64,000 nucleotides of DNA from Burkholderiaceae bacterium 26 (GTDB lineage Bacteria > Pseudomonadota > Gammaproteobacteria > Burkholderiales > Burkholderiaceae): NCBI GenBank assembly GCA_000955795.1, contig JYOB01000016.1, positions 85,885 to 149,884 on the forward strand, in the 5' to 3' direction. Under the pieces are notes generated by a model. It had not been told where the DNA came from. It saw only the letters and a list, made by a program, of their open reading frames with translations, and made no database searches. The position numbers were made by a program, and so were the translations under genes. This document shows, piece by piece, positions 1 to 8,383 of this stretch; positions within the stretch are counted from its first letter, which is position 1; every line of letters begins with the position of its first letter.

Positions 1-94
1 AAAACCTCGATCAAGCGTGATGACGTACGGCCGCGTGTGCTGCACGGAGCCGCAGAACCAGAGGCCAGCCCGTTCTATGGACGGACTGGTGGCG

Positions 95-490
95 TCAAAC
101 GCGAATCGAGGGTGGACGTTGCAGCGCTTCGGGAATGAAGCTGCGGAAGGAAACAGCAAGGCCGCGCGGCGCAGAGGCCGGCAGCTTGATCAGCGGCACG
201 CCAAGGCTGGCGGCCAGGGGAACGACCGAACCGAGCGAACAGGTCGCGCAGATCGGGCAGGTCTTGCAGTGCGACTGCGCCGGCGCTTTCGGCTCGCTGT
301 CGGCAGCCATGGCGTCTTCGTGCTCATGGCACGCGTCGGACATGACGGCGCCGTCATCCGGCATTGCCATGGCAACCATCGCATCGTCCATTGCACCGCC
401 GCGCGCCATCATGGCCGTCGCGGCAAACCCTTGCAGGGGCAGTGCCAGGACAACCAGCCAGAGCAGGAGGCGGGTCAGCAATCGGTGCAT
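95..490 (-). CDS. Small exported Cys-rich protein (DUF2946-like)
   Basis: A 131-residue protein with an N-terminal signal peptide (hydrophobic segment at about residues 6-24, ending near GFAATA). The middle is rich in Met, Asp and His, and is followed by a Cys cluster, HCKTCPICATC, at about residues 73-83. Small exported proteins with such a cluster resemble the DUF2946 group often found near metal (copper) handling genes. That link is family knowledge and weak here, because no metal gene is visible beside it. The gene is transcribed towards the left window edge. I cannot name a substrate. Confidence 0.6.
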   Translation of the reverse strand: MHRLLTRLLLWLVVLALPLQGFAATAMMARGGAMDDAMVAMAMPDDGAVMSDACHEHEDAMAADSEPKAPAQSHCKTCPICATCSLGSVVPLAASLGVPLIKLPASAPRGLAVSFRSFIPEALQRPPSIRV

Positions 491-662
491 GGAAGACAGG
501 ACGGGCTGAAAATCGTTTGCCGCGAAAACCGGTAGTGTAGCGCGATGCCATCAAATTTCGCGCAACGCAGCACAAGATGAGTCGAGCGCGGCACAATGAC
601 GGCCTGCTGCGTACCCATTTCTGCGCGCACTGCTTTCCCATCATTCCAGCATCAACGCCCCC

Positions 663-1166
663 ATGAATACGCAATCCCACCAGCTCAGCATGACCGTGCT
701 GATGACGCCCGACATGGCCAATTTTTCCGGCAACGTACACGGCGGCCACATCCTCAAGTTTCTCGATCAGGTTGCGTATGCGTGCGCGAGCCGCTACGCC
801 GGCCGCTATGTCGTGACGCTGTCGGTGGACCAGGTGGTGTTTCGCCAGCCAATTCACGTGGGAGAGCTGGTGACGTTCCTCGCATCGGTCAACTACACCG
901 GCCGCACGTCGATGGAAATCGGTATCAAGGTTGTGACGGAGAACATCCGCAACCAGGTCGTGCGCCATACCAACAGCTGCTATTTCACAATGGTGGCCGT
1001 GGATGACGAAGGCAGACCGGCCGACGTGCCGCCGCTGGCGCCCGCCAACACCGAAGAAAAGGAACGCTTCGAAGCCGCGCAGCAGCGCCGCACGCTGCGT
1101 CAGGAAATGGAAGCACGGCACAAGGCAATCAAGGCAACCTACAGCACGCCAGTTTCGAGCAACTGA
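663..1166 (+). CDS. Acyl-CoA thioesterase, hotdog fold
   Basis: A 167-residue hotdog-fold protein that should hydrolyse acyl-CoA thioesters in the cytoplasm. The helix motif NVHGGHILKFLDQVAY (about residues 24-39) carries the Asn/His/Gly/Asp pattern of the YciA/ACOT thioesterases. The strand VSASVNYTGRTSMEIG-like segment near residues 77-90 is also typical. The C-terminal 40 residues are charged and probably helical. The ATG follows a 170-base gap after the divergent exported protein. The gene stands alone; its physiological acyl chain cannot be read from sequence. Confidence 0.85.
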   Translation: MNTQSHQLSMTVLMTPDMANFSGNVHGGHILKFLDQVAYACASRYAGRYVVTLSVDQVVFRQPIHVGELVTFLASVNYTGRTSMEIGIKVVTENIRNQVVRHTNSCYFTMVAVDDEGRPADVPPLAPANTEEKERFEAAQQRRTLRQEMEARHKAIKATYSTPVSSN

Positions 1167-1307
1167 GCTGCCTGCCTACGCAGTCAGCAAAGGACTGCGA
1201 ACCGCGTGGTATCGCGATCGGGCATCGTTATCCACAGGCTTACCCACTGTTTCTGTGGATAACGCGCCGTGCCGGTGTTGCGCAAACGCGCTCGACCTCC
1301 ACGCGAC

Positions 1308-2117
1308 CTAGGGCTGAGGAAGCCTGTGCAGAAACGCCAGCACGGCGTCGTTGAACAACGCCGGCCGCTGCAATGGCGCGAAATGGCTCACGCCGGGCAG
1401 CAACACAAACTGCGCTTCAGGAATGGTCCGCGCCAGATAGTGTGCGTGCTCGGGCCGGATGAATTCGTCGTGCTCGCTCTGCACGATGGTCACCGGCACC
1501 CGGGTGGCGGCAAGCTCTTCGGCTGTTGCATTCGGCTGCGTCTGCATCATTTCGGTGACAGCCGCGACGAATGCATCAAAGTCGTCGGGTGTGGATGACA
1601 GCGCGGTGTAATCCTTTCGGTGGCGCGCAAAACAGCGGTCGATGACGGGCGTGGGCTCAAAGGGCATGGCGCCGCTTGGGTCCATGTTGCAACCAAAGAA
1701 GAACACACCCGCCGCGCGTTCCGGCGTCTGCATGGCCAGGGTGAGCGCAACGCAAGCACCGTCGCTCCAACCAATGAAGGCGGCGCGGTCGATACGCAGC
1801 GCATCCATGACCGCCCGCACATCAGAAGCCATGCGCGTGTAGGCGTAAGGCTGTGCGTCGCGTGTGCTGCGGCCGTGCCCACGGCTATCGATGACGATGG
1901 GCCGGTAGCCCGCACTCATGAATGCCGGAACCTGATAGCCCCAATTGCCGCTATGGCCGAGCCCGCCGTGCAGCAGGATCACAGGCCTGCCGACGCCGAA
2001 GCTCGCATACCAGATGCGGGCGCCGTCGTGCTCGACATGGCCTTGCGCAACGGCGGCCGGCAGCGGTCCAGCACCGTGGGCGGCAAAGCGTGTCAGATCG
2101 TCGTCGGAGCCGCTCAT
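1308..2117 (-). CDS. Alpha/beta hydrolase
   Basis: A 269-residue alpha/beta-hydrolase. The oxyanion-side motif LLHGGLGHSG is at residues 48-57 and the nucleophile elbow GWSDG at 116-120, giving Ser118. An acid is likely in SEHDEF near residue 215, and the base is in GVSHFAP near residue 244. The core beta-sheet pattern and length fit small esterases or C-C hydrolases; substrate is unknown. The next gene (stop at 2130) lies 12 bases upstream on the same strand and may be co-transcribed. Confidence 0.85.
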   Translation of the reverse strand: MSGSDDDLTRFAAHGAGPLPAAVAQGHVEHDGARIWYASFGVGRPVILLHGGLGHSGNWGYQVPAFMSAGYRPIVIDSRGHGRSTRDAQPYAYTRMASDVRAVMDALRIDRAAFIGWSDGACVALTLAMQTPERAAGVFFFGCNMDPSGAMPFEPTPVIDRCFARHRKDYTALSSTPDDFDAFVAAVTEMMQTQPNATAEELAATRVPVTIVQSEHDEFIRPEHAHYLARTIPEAQFVLLPGVSHFAPLQRPALFNDAVLAFLHRLPQP

Positions 2118-2129
2118 GTCGATCAGGTA

Positions 2130-2462
2130 TCAGCCGCCATAGCCAAGCGCAGCAAACTGCTGCTTGAACCACCAGTAGCAAAGCGCCGCGGCCGCCGCAA
2201 AGATGGCCACGAGCCCCCAGCCAAGCGGCGTGAGGCGTTTGCGTTCGGCATCACGGTAGGCCAGCTTGTCGCCGCCCACCAGAAACGCCAGTCCGAACAC
2301 CAGGCAAGCCGGCACCAGCACCATCGCCTTCAGCGAGTAGTGCACCGTAGGCGCGCCCGCCTGCGCCTGGTGCAGCGGGCCGAGGATGAAGAACCAGCCG
2401 ATCACCGCGCCAGTGAAGAGCACCAGCACACCGCCCAGGCGGGTCTTGAGGTCTTGAGACAT
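2130..2462 (-). CDS. Small inner-membrane protein
   Basis: A 110-residue protein with three predicted membrane helices (about residues 10-30, 44-63 and 80-98), separated by short charged loops such as AYRDAERKR. No catalytic motif is visible and I do not recognise the family. It lies directly upstream of the alpha/beta-hydrolase gene on the same strand. A perfect hairpin and a 12-bp tandem repeat lie within 150 bases upstream of its start. Confidence 0.7.
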   Translation of the reverse strand: MSQDLKTRLGGVLVLFTGAVIGWFFILGPLHQAQAGAPTVHYSLKAMVLVPACLVFGLAFLVGGDKLAYRDAERKRLTPLGWGLVAIFAAAAALCYWWFKQQFAALGYGG

Positions 2463-2553
2463 GAGGAGTTCCGAGGGATGGGTTGGCCAGCGCCGTGCGA
2501 CTACGCCACCTGCATGCCCCCGCGAGAATAGGGAAGCCGCTCAGGCCGTGCAA

Positions 2554-2608
2554 CTTGTGTTAAGCCCGTTAACACAAGCCGAAGCACAAGCCGAAGCACA
2601 AGCCGAAG
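2554..2608. repeat. Perfect 9-bp inverted repeat abutting a 12-bp tandem triplication
   Basis: CTTGTGTTA (2554-2562) and TAACACAAG (2570-2578) form a perfect 9-bp stem with a 7-nt loop. Overlapping its right arm, the unit CACAAGCCGAAG is repeated three times without mismatch (2573-2608). The element lies just past the stop of the carboxymuconolactone-decarboxylase-like gene and upstream of the small membrane protein. There is no U-tract on either side, so it may be an operator or RNA structure rather than a canonical terminator. Confidence 0.8.
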
Positions 2609-2620
2609 ACCCAGCCCCGA

Positions 2621-3016
2621 CTACCGCGCCTCTTCGATTTGGATACCCAGCTCATTGAGCACCTCACGCGCCGAACGAAACGCCTCGATAGCCGCCGGCG
2701 CACCGGCATAGATGGCGCTATGCAGCAGCACTTCGCGGATCTCCACCGCCGTTGCGCCGTTGTTGATCGCGCCGCGCACATGGCCCTTCAGTTCAGTGCT
2801 GCGGCCAAGCGCGGCAAGCATGGCGCACGTGCACAGGCTGCGCGTCTTGAGGTCGATGCCCTCACGCTGCCACGTGCTGCCCCAGGCATGCTCGTTGAGC
2901 CAATCCTGCAGCGGTGCCGAGAACGCATCCAATCCGCTCATCGCACGTTCAACAAATGCGTCGCCCATCACCTGCGCACGGCGTGCGCGCCCAGCCTGCT
3001 TGTCTTGTTCCGACAC
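2621..3016 (-). CDS. Carboxymuconolactone decarboxylase family protein
   Basis: A 131-residue single-domain protein of the CMD/AhpD-like fold. The segment from about residue 54 (LKTRSLCTCAMLAALGRSTELKG in shape) through HVRGAINNGATAVEIREVLLH matches the PcaC-type core, including the ELxxHV and the EIxEvLlH patterns. PcaC itself acts in the beta-ketoadipate pathway, but family members include many of unknown role. No pca genes are adjacent, so the substrate is not assigned. Confidence 0.8.
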   Translation of the reverse strand: MSEQDKQAGRARRAQVMGDAFVERAMSGLDAFSAPLQDWLNEHAWGSTWQREGIDLKTRSLCTCAMLAALGRSTELKGHVRGAINNGATAVEIREVLLHSAIYAGAPAAIEAFRSAREVLNELGIQIEEAR

Positions 3017-3049
3017 GATGCCCTCCTCCGTTTTGAATAATCACGTCGA

Positions 3050-3832
3050 TCAGGCTGGCTTGACCAGCAACATCATCAGCGCCGTACCCAGCAGCACTGC
3101 GCAGAACGCCAGCCGCAAACGTCGCGCTGAAAATCGATACGCCAAGGCCACACCCCACGACACGCTGACAATACCGCCGGCCGCCAGCGGAATGCCCGTT
3201 CCCCAATCCACATGGCCGGCATGCGCATACGTGGCAAGTGCGATCAGCGAGCCCGGCACCACCAGTGCGAGCGCCATGCCCTGGGCGCGTGCCTGCGGCA
3301 TGCCGAAGAACGTTACCAGCGCCGGCACCACCACCAGCCCACCGCCCACCGTGAAGATGCCCGACATCGCGCCGCTGGCGATGCCCATCAATGGCAGCGC
3401 GGCGGCCGGCATGGCATGTGGGGCAGCGTGCGCGGCATGGGCGGCACTCGGCTTCTCTTTGAGCTGCGAGGCAAAGTACACCGCCAGCATGATCAGGAAT
3501 ACCGCAAACGCCGTATGCAGCAGATGCGCGTCCAGTCCGGCAGCAAAGCGCGCAGCAACGTAGGTCGCCGCCATCGAGAACACGCAGATCAGCGCGACGG
3601 AGCGCAGATGCACCGGATGCCGCTGGTGATACCGCCAGAAGCCGATCAACACATTGGGCGCAATCATCACCAGCGCGGTGCCCTGCGCGAGGCGCTGGTC
3701 CATCCCGTACAGATAACCGAGCACAGGAATGGCGATCAGCCCGCCGCCAATGCCGAGCAAACCGCCTGCCACGCCGAGACCCATACCGAGCAGCAAATTG
3801 ATCAGGCCCGTAAGAACCGCGTGAGACGTCAT
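3050..3832 (-). CDS. TauE/SafE-family membrane exporter
   Basis: A polytopic protein of 260 residues with about eight hydrophobic helices. Two family-typical glycine-rich repeats are visible: GGLLGIGGGLIAIPVL near the N-terminus and GIFTVGGGLVVVPALV in the second half, which is the internal duplication seen in TauE/SafE (DUF81) proteins. These export sulfur-containing or organic anions in characterised cases. A His/Ala-rich cytoplasmic loop lies near residues 130-145. The ATG at 3832 is preferred over one at 3880 because the latter adds only an unconserved stretch; neither has a strong ribosome site. Confidence 0.8.
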   Translation of the reverse strand: MTSHAVLTGLINLLLGMGLGVAGGLLGIGGGLIAIPVLGYLYGMDQRLAQGTALVMIAPNVLIGFWRYHQRHPVHLRSVALICVFSMAATYVAARFAAGLDAHLLHTAFAVFLIMLAVYFASQLKEKPSAAHAAHAAPHAMPAAALPLMGIASGAMSGIFTVGGGLVVVPALVTFFGMPQARAQGMALALVVPGSLIALATYAHAGHVDWGTGIPLAAGGIVSVSWGVALAYRFSARRLRLAFCAVLLGTALMMLLVKPA

Positions 3833-3942
3833 GCCGACAAGAATGGAGGGAGCAGAAAGAAACGCGGCGGCGCGCTGCATCTGCTACAGCGCGCCGCCGG
3901 AAGTGAATGTGAAATTGTAGCGCTTGCCGTGCCGAGCAAGGT

Positions 3943-4719
3943 CTAGGCGAGATGCGCAGCGAAGCCTGATTTTTCGGGCGCGATCTCGGCCCGCAGCGTC
4001 AGTGCCGGGATCTCGTATTCACCGGCATTCTGCTGGCGGAACGGGATCGGCGCGGCGGTGAACAAGGTGTCGAGTCGCTCGCCCAGCGCCTGGGTGGTCT
4101 GCGCAAAGCGTGCCTCGTCCATGCGGCCGGTGCGGTAGCTCACGAATGGCGGCACCACATCAAAACCGGGGTAGTACAGGATGCCGTGCTGGATCGGGAA
4201 CAAGATGTCGTCGATCGGGCCGTTGATGCCGCGCGGGCTGTAGTGCGACTCCCAGCCGCCCGTGGTGACGATCAGCATGGCCCGTTTGCCGGCGAGCTTA
4301 CCTTCGCCGTAGCGGTCACCCCAGTGGGTGTCGGAGTGCTCGCCAACGCCATAGGCAAAGCCATATGCATAGACGCGCTCGACCCAGCCCTTGAGGATGG
4401 CCGGCATCGAAAACCACCACAACGGAAACTGCAGGATCACGGCGTCGGCCCATTGCAGCTTGGCTTGTTCGGCAGCAATGTCGTCGGCTTGCAGGCCGTT
4501 CTCGAACGCGTGCCTGGAATCGAGCGACGGGTGGAAATGCGGACCGATCGGCCCGACAGTGCTGTCGCTCGCATCCAGCGCGGCTTTCCATTGCATGGCG
4601 TACAAGTCCGATACCTGCACGGTGTGGCCGGCGGCTTCCAGACGATGGACGGCAAAGTCCTTGAGGGCGCCGTTGAGCGATTTGGGTTCGGGATGGGCGT
4701 AGACGATCAGGACATTCAT
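3943..4719 (-). CDS. NAD(P)H:quinone oxidoreductase, flavodoxin-like
   Basis: A 258-residue protein of the NQO1/KefF-like flavodoxin-fold family. The N-terminus MNVLIVYAHPEPKSLNGAL shows the FMN/FAD phosphate loop, and FPLWWFSMPAILKGWVERV (about residues 98-116) is the typical flavin-contacting segment; VTTGG near residue 150 also fits. It should reduce quinones or nitro compounds with NAD(P)H in the cytoplasm. The start at 4719 has GGAG about 8 bases upstream. A LysR gene is divergent 86 bases away and probably controls it. Confidence 0.85.
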   Translation of the reverse strand: MNVLIVYAHPEPKSLNGALKDFAVHRLEAAGHTVQVSDLYAMQWKAALDASDSTVGPIGPHFHPSLDSRHAFENGLQADDIAAEQAKLQWADAVILQFPLWWFSMPAILKGWVERVYAYGFAYGVGEHSDTHWGDRYGEGKLAGKRAMLIVTTGGWESHYSPRGINGPIDDILFPIQHGILYYPGFDVVPPFVSYRTGRMDEARFAQTTQALGERLDTLFTAAPIPFRQQNAGEYEIPALTLRAEIAPEKSGFAAHLA

Positions 4720-4769
4720 GGTGGCAACTCCAAATAAGGAATGGCTCAAGAATGCGGCGCGTCCAGGTA

Positions 4770-4791
4770 TATTGGAAATGAATTATCAATA
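4770..4791. promoter_or_regulatory. Probable LysR operator
   Basis: TATTG (4770-4774) and CAATA (4787-4791) form an inverted repeat with 12-bp spacing, containing the T-N11-A style core expected for LysR-family binding. It sits in the 86-bp region between the divergent quinone reductase and LysR genes, overlapping the only AT-rich stretch there. Confidence 0.5.
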
Positions 4792-4805
4792 TTCCAGGCA
4801 TAGCC

Positions 4806-5699
4806 ATGAATAATCTCAGGCGGTTGGACCTGAACCTGCTGGTGACGCTCGATGTGCTGCTGGCCGAGCACAACGTCACACGTGCGGCACAGCGGCTGAA
4901 CTTCTCGCAGCCTTCTGTGAGCGTGCATCTGGCCAAGTTGCGCGACATCTTTGGTGATCCGCTGCTGCTGCCTGGCCCGCGCGGCATGCGCCCAACCGCG
5001 CGCGCTGAAAGCTTGCGCGAACCGCTGCGGCTGGCGCTGGAAGCACTGGAGCAGGCCGTCGCGCCCGCCAGCCCGTTCGACCCGGCCAAAGCCGCCAACA
5101 CCTGGCGCGTGGCCGCCACGGATTACGGCGAATCCACCATCGCGCTGCCGGCGCTGAACACCCTGCGCACAAGCGCGCCGGGCACACGGCTCGCCATGCT
5201 GGAGCTGGTGCCCACGCGTATCGAGAAGCAAGCCGAGCAAGGGGAGATCGATCTCGCGTTCCACACCACAGACGGCGCACCACCCGGCCTGCGCCGTCGT
5301 GCGCTATTCACTGAACGCTATGTGCTGATCGGCCGCGCTGGACACCCGCGCCTGAAGCGCAAGCCGACGCTGGCGCAGTTCTGCACGCTGGATCACGTGA
5401 TCGTGTCGCCCGACGGCGGTGGCTTCTTCGGCGTCACAGACGAAGCCCTGAAGGCAGCCGGTGCCACCCGGCGCGTGGTGCTGTCGGTCCCGCACTTCCT
5501 TTTTGTGATGACGGCGGTCGCCAGCACTGACATGGTCGCCATGCTGCCCGAGCGGCTGGTGCGCGGGGCCAGTGCGCTACAGGTGGTTGAACCGCCAGTG
5601 GACGTGCCCGGATACGAGATGTCGATGTTGTGGCATGAGCGCATGCATCGAGACCCAGGGCACCAGTGGCTGCGAGACGTGATTGCGGGAGCGGTCTAG
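4806..5699 (+). CDS. LysR-family transcriptional regulator
   Basis: A 297-residue LysR-type regulator. The winged helix-turn-helix covers residues 5-65 (LDLNLLVTLDVLLAEHNVTRAA followed by the recognition helix QPSVSVHLAKLRDIFGDPLL). The rest is the two-lobed effector-binding domain. NodD/PcaQ-type spacing of the first helix (RRLDLNLL) is visible. Divergent transcription and the palindrome at 4770-4791 suggest that it regulates the neighbouring flavodoxin-like quinone reductase. The inducer is unknown. Confidence 0.85.
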   Translation: MNNLRRLDLNLLVTLDVLLAEHNVTRAAQRLNFSQPSVSVHLAKLRDIFGDPLLLPGPRGMRPTARAESLREPLRLALEALEQAVAPASPFDPAKAANTWRVAATDYGESTIALPALNTLRTSAPGTRLAMLELVPTRIEKQAEQGEIDLAFHTTDGAPPGLRRRALFTERYVLIGRAGHPRLKRKPTLAQFCTLDHVIVSPDGGGFFGVTDEALKAAGATRRVVLSVPHFLFVMTAVASTDMVAMLPERLVRGASALQVVEPPVDVPGYEMSMLWHERMHRDPGHQWLRDVIAGAV

Positions 5700-5729
5700 C
5701 CGGCCGCCCCCAATGCCATCACGAAAAAA

Positions 5730-6368
5730 CTACAGCCCGACCTTGGGCGCGGTAAAGATCAGACGCAGCCCGAGCGCACCGATCGCCACGGCCGCCACGC
5801 GATCGACCCAGGTCTTGGCACGCAGGTACATCTCACGCGGCACCCGGCTCGAAAAACACAGCGCGACGATGGTGTACCACCCGAACTCGATCAGGAACAC
5901 CAGCGGCGGCAGCACGAAGTAGCACCACACCGGCGGATGCTGCGGCAGCAGCGCGGCAAAGATACTGCCGTACCAGATGGCCGTCTTGGGATTGCTCATC
6001 TGCGTGGTGATGCCGGTCCAGAACGACTTGCGCGCGCTGCCCGCTTGCTGCGTCAGCCGATCGTCCATCACCATGGGCAGCTTGGCGCCGCGCCAGATCT
6101 TCCACGCCATGTAGGTCAGATATGCGCCACCGGCAATCTTGAGACCGATGTAGAGCCACTCGACGGCTTGCAGCAACGTATACAACCCCGCCAGCGCCAG
6201 GCCGCCGAAGAACAACGCACCAGCGCCCATGCCAAGTGCAGTGGCCAGGCCGTCGCGGCGCGACAACCCGATGGCATTGCGCGCCACCAGCACAAAACTC
6301 GGCCCGGGAATCATCGCGCCCAGCAACAGCGCAACGAGAATGGCAAATACGGCGGCAGACGCAGTCAT
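5730..6368 (-). CDS. LysE/RhtB-family amino-acid exporter
   Basis: A 212-residue membrane protein with about six helices. The N-terminal segment LLLGAMIPGPSFVLVARNAIGLSRRDG (shortened here to its pattern) has the PGP motif followed by the conserved small-residue/Gly-x-Arg loop of the RhtB family, and TQMSNPKTAIWYGSIFA carries the NPK signature. Such proteins export amino acids or derivatives such as homoserine lactone. AGGAG lies 8 bases before the ATG at 6368, which rejects a longer reading frame start at 6479. Confidence 0.88.
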   Translation of the reverse strand: MTASAAVFAILVALLLGAMIPGPSFVLVARNAIGLSRRDGLATALGMGAGALFFGGLALAGLYTLLQAVEWLYIGLKIAGGAYLTYMAWKIWRGAKLPMVMDDRLTQQAGSARKSFWTGITTQMSNPKTAIWYGSIFAALLPQHPPVWCYFVLPPLVFLIEFGWYTIVALCFSSRVPREMYLRAKTWVDRVAAVAIGALGLRLIFTAPKVGL

Positions 6369-6491
6369 CGGAGTCTCCTTGTGTAGGCGCAGACGTTCAG
6401 AGATGCAGACAGCGATTCTGCCACGCGGACGGCTCCGGCGTCGGACCGAGCTGCGAGGCGGCGGCACCTCTGCCGCCACCCCGCCCTGCCC

Positions 6492-6947
6492 TTACTTGCA
6501 CTGCTGCTTGTTGATCGACACGTCATTCAAGTCGGCGGCGGTGTAGAGCGCCGGCACGTTCGGGTCGCCAGCACCCGTCATTGCCGCGTTCAGAAGCGCC
6601 AGGGCCTGGAGGTGGCCAGCTTCACCGCTTGAAAAGCGCTGCTGCGCCGATTTCGATGCGTTGTACATGCCATTGCACAGGAGCGCCTTGCGGAAGATCT
6701 CCAAAACCGCGATCCGTGCAGCGTACGTCTCGCGCCGCTCGGCCGCAGTGGCGGGCGCATGGTTGATCTTGGCGTACTGATTGGCGCACTGCGTGCCGAG
6801 AATCTGGTACGCCTCCTTGATGCCGTCGCATGTTGCGACGGTTGCGGGCGGCGCGGCCAACGCGGCCGTGGCCGCCAATGACGCAATCAGGGATACCACC
6901 GCCAACAGCACGATACGGATGACAAGCACATTCGAGCGGATGTTCAT
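6492..6947 (-). CDS. Exported protein of unknown function
   Basis: A 151-residue protein with a signal peptide (hydrophobic residues about 9-31, cleavage likely after ALAAP or nearby). The mature part is about 120 residues and mostly helical, with four Cys (CDG, QCAN, LLCNG and the C-terminal QQCK) that could form two disulfides in the periplasm. GAGGAG is well placed upstream of the ATG at 6947. I do not recognise the family. Confidence 0.65.
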   Translation of the reverse strand: MNIRSNVLVIRIVLLAVVSLIASLAATAALAAPPATVATCDGIKEAYQILGTQCANQYAKINHAPATAAERRETYAARIAVLEIFRKALLCNGMYNASKSAQQRFSSGEAGHLQALALLNAAMTGAGDPNVPALYTAADLNDVSINKQQCK

Positions 6948-7267
6948 TGCAGATTCTCCTCAGTCAGATACGTGAACAAGAAACACAGCGGCAACCGTTA
7001 GCGCTGCGTGGACTGACGATACGGGCGGGCTCTACGGCGGCGGAATGCACCAGAGGTTCTGGCGCAAGTCAGGGGAAACGCGGCATGGGAGGAATGGCGA
7101 CCAGGCCGTCCATGCTTCATTGGCGCCGATGGTTGATTGCCATGGCAGCGCGCAGCGTGGGGTCCCGACAACGCTTCATGCGGCAGCCGCGCCGTTTGCG
7201 CAATCTCAGTTTGCCGGGCTGGCGCGGCCCCGGTAGAGTCTTTCCCCAATGGGTTCACACCCAGAGG
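6948..7267. other. Non-coding leader region
   Basis: The 320 bases between the start of the exported protein at 6947 and the riboswitch hold no credible gene. They should contain the promoter of the transcript that carries the c-di-GMP aptamer. No clear -35/-10 pair could be picked by eye. Confidence 0.4.
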
Positions 7268-7343
7268 TCTGGGCAAAACCGGAGTGATCCGGCGACGCAA
7301 AGCTACAGGGACTTCTCTAGACGAAGTCAGCCAGTTGCCTGCC
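7268..7343 (+). ncRNA. c-di-GMP-I (GEMM) riboswitch aptamer
   Basis: The closing helix pairs GGCAA (7272-7276) with TTGCC (7335-7339). Inside it, CCGG (7279-7282) pairs with CCGG (7289-7292); then comes the near-invariant GACGCAAAGC (7294-7303), then a hairpin GACTTC/GAAGTC (7310-7315, 7323-7328) followed by AGCCAG. This order and these conserved blocks match GEMM-I aptamers that bind cyclic di-GMP. The aptamer ends about 60 bases before the ATG at 7405. A CCCG-CAAA-CGGG hairpin follows at about 7346-7357 and may be part of the expression platform. Confidence 0.85.
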
Positions 7344-7404
7344 AACCCGCAAACGGGGCGGGCCTGATGACACACGCAACGAACCGCGCGGTCGGGGGCA
7401 CATA

Positions 7405-8259
7405 ATGAAAATGATTCAAACGGGGGGGCGTTCGCCCGCATCCGCCACGCTGGCCGTGGCATCGCAACTGGGCAACGCAAAACGCAGGTTGGCGCGCGCT
7501 GCATGTGCGGCTTTCGCCCTGGTGTCGGGCGCGCTGATGGGTGCACCGCATGCCAGCGCTGAAGGGCTGCTGGTGCCGTCCTACATCTATCCGTCGGGCA
7601 CGGGTGCCACGCAGTGGAGTTCGCTGGCCACAGCGGCAGCGTCGGTGCCGACCACGGTCATCCTCAACCCGAACAGCGGCCCGGGCACGACGCAGGATGC
7701 CAACTACGTTGCCGCCGTCGCCAAGGTGCATGCCGCGGGCGGCAAGGTGATCGGGTACGTGTCCAGCTCGTACACAAACCGGTCGTTGTCGGCGGTGGTG
7801 CAAGACATCAACACCTACCAGGCGCTGTATCAGGTAGACGGCTTCTTCATCGACGAGATGACCGCCGACAGCACAACCGCGCACATCCAGTTCTACCAAT
7901 CGGTCTACAACTACATCAAGGGGCTGTCGCCCAACTACACGGTCACGGGCAACCCGGGCACCAATGTGCCGGAGATCTATGCCAGCCTGCCGGTGGCCGA
8001 CCAGCTCGTCGTATTTGAAGACAACGCCAAGCACTACGCCAACTATGCGCCCCTGGCGTGGCAGGCCAACTATCCGACTGCGCGGTTTGCGCACATCGTC
8101 TACGCCGCGTCGGCCACGCAGATGCAAACGTTCGTTCGCAACGCATCGAGCAAGGGCGCTGCCGCCGTGTTCATCACAAACAAGACGCTGCCGAATCCGT
8201 ACGGCGCGCTGCCAACCTACTGGAGCCAGGAGGTATCTGCCGTAGCGGTTGCCCCGTAA
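7405..8259 (+). CDS. Exported spherulin-4-like glycosidase-fold protein
   Basis: A 284-residue secreted protein. A basic N-region is followed by a hydrophobic segment and a cleavage site near PHASAEG (about residue 52). The mature part reads LLVPSYIYPSG...VPTTVILNPNSGPG...KVIGYVSSSYTNRS...VDGFFIDEMT...VTGNPGT, the pattern of the spherulation-specific family 4 proteins, a TIM-barrel group related to glycoside hydrolases such as those acting on galactosaminogalactan. Asp/Glu in FIDEM are the best catalytic candidates. The c-di-GMP riboswitch in its leader suggests a role in exopolysaccharide or biofilm turnover; substrate is inferred only. Confidence 0.8.
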   Translation: MKMIQTGGRSPASATLAVASQLGNAKRRLARAACAAFALVSGALMGAPHASAEGLLVPSYIYPSGTGATQWSSLATAAASVPTTVILNPNSGPGTTQDANYVAAVAKVHAAGGKVIGYVSSSYTNRSLSAVVQDINTYQALYQVDGFFIDEMTADSTTAHIQFYQSVYNYIKGLSPNYTVTGNPGTNVPEIYASLPVADQLVVFEDNAKHYANYAPLAWQANYPTARFAHIVYAASATQMQTFVRNASSKGAAAVFITNKTLPNPYGALPTYWSQEVSAVAVAP

Positions 8260-8383
8260 CGGCATTGGCGCGACGCGCGCCGCATGTGCGGGCTGATGCT
8301 CCGCACATGCTTTATATTCGGGCCACATCGCATCCCTACCCTTCGCCGCCCGCCGGCGTTGAGGCAACAACAAGGAGAACTCC

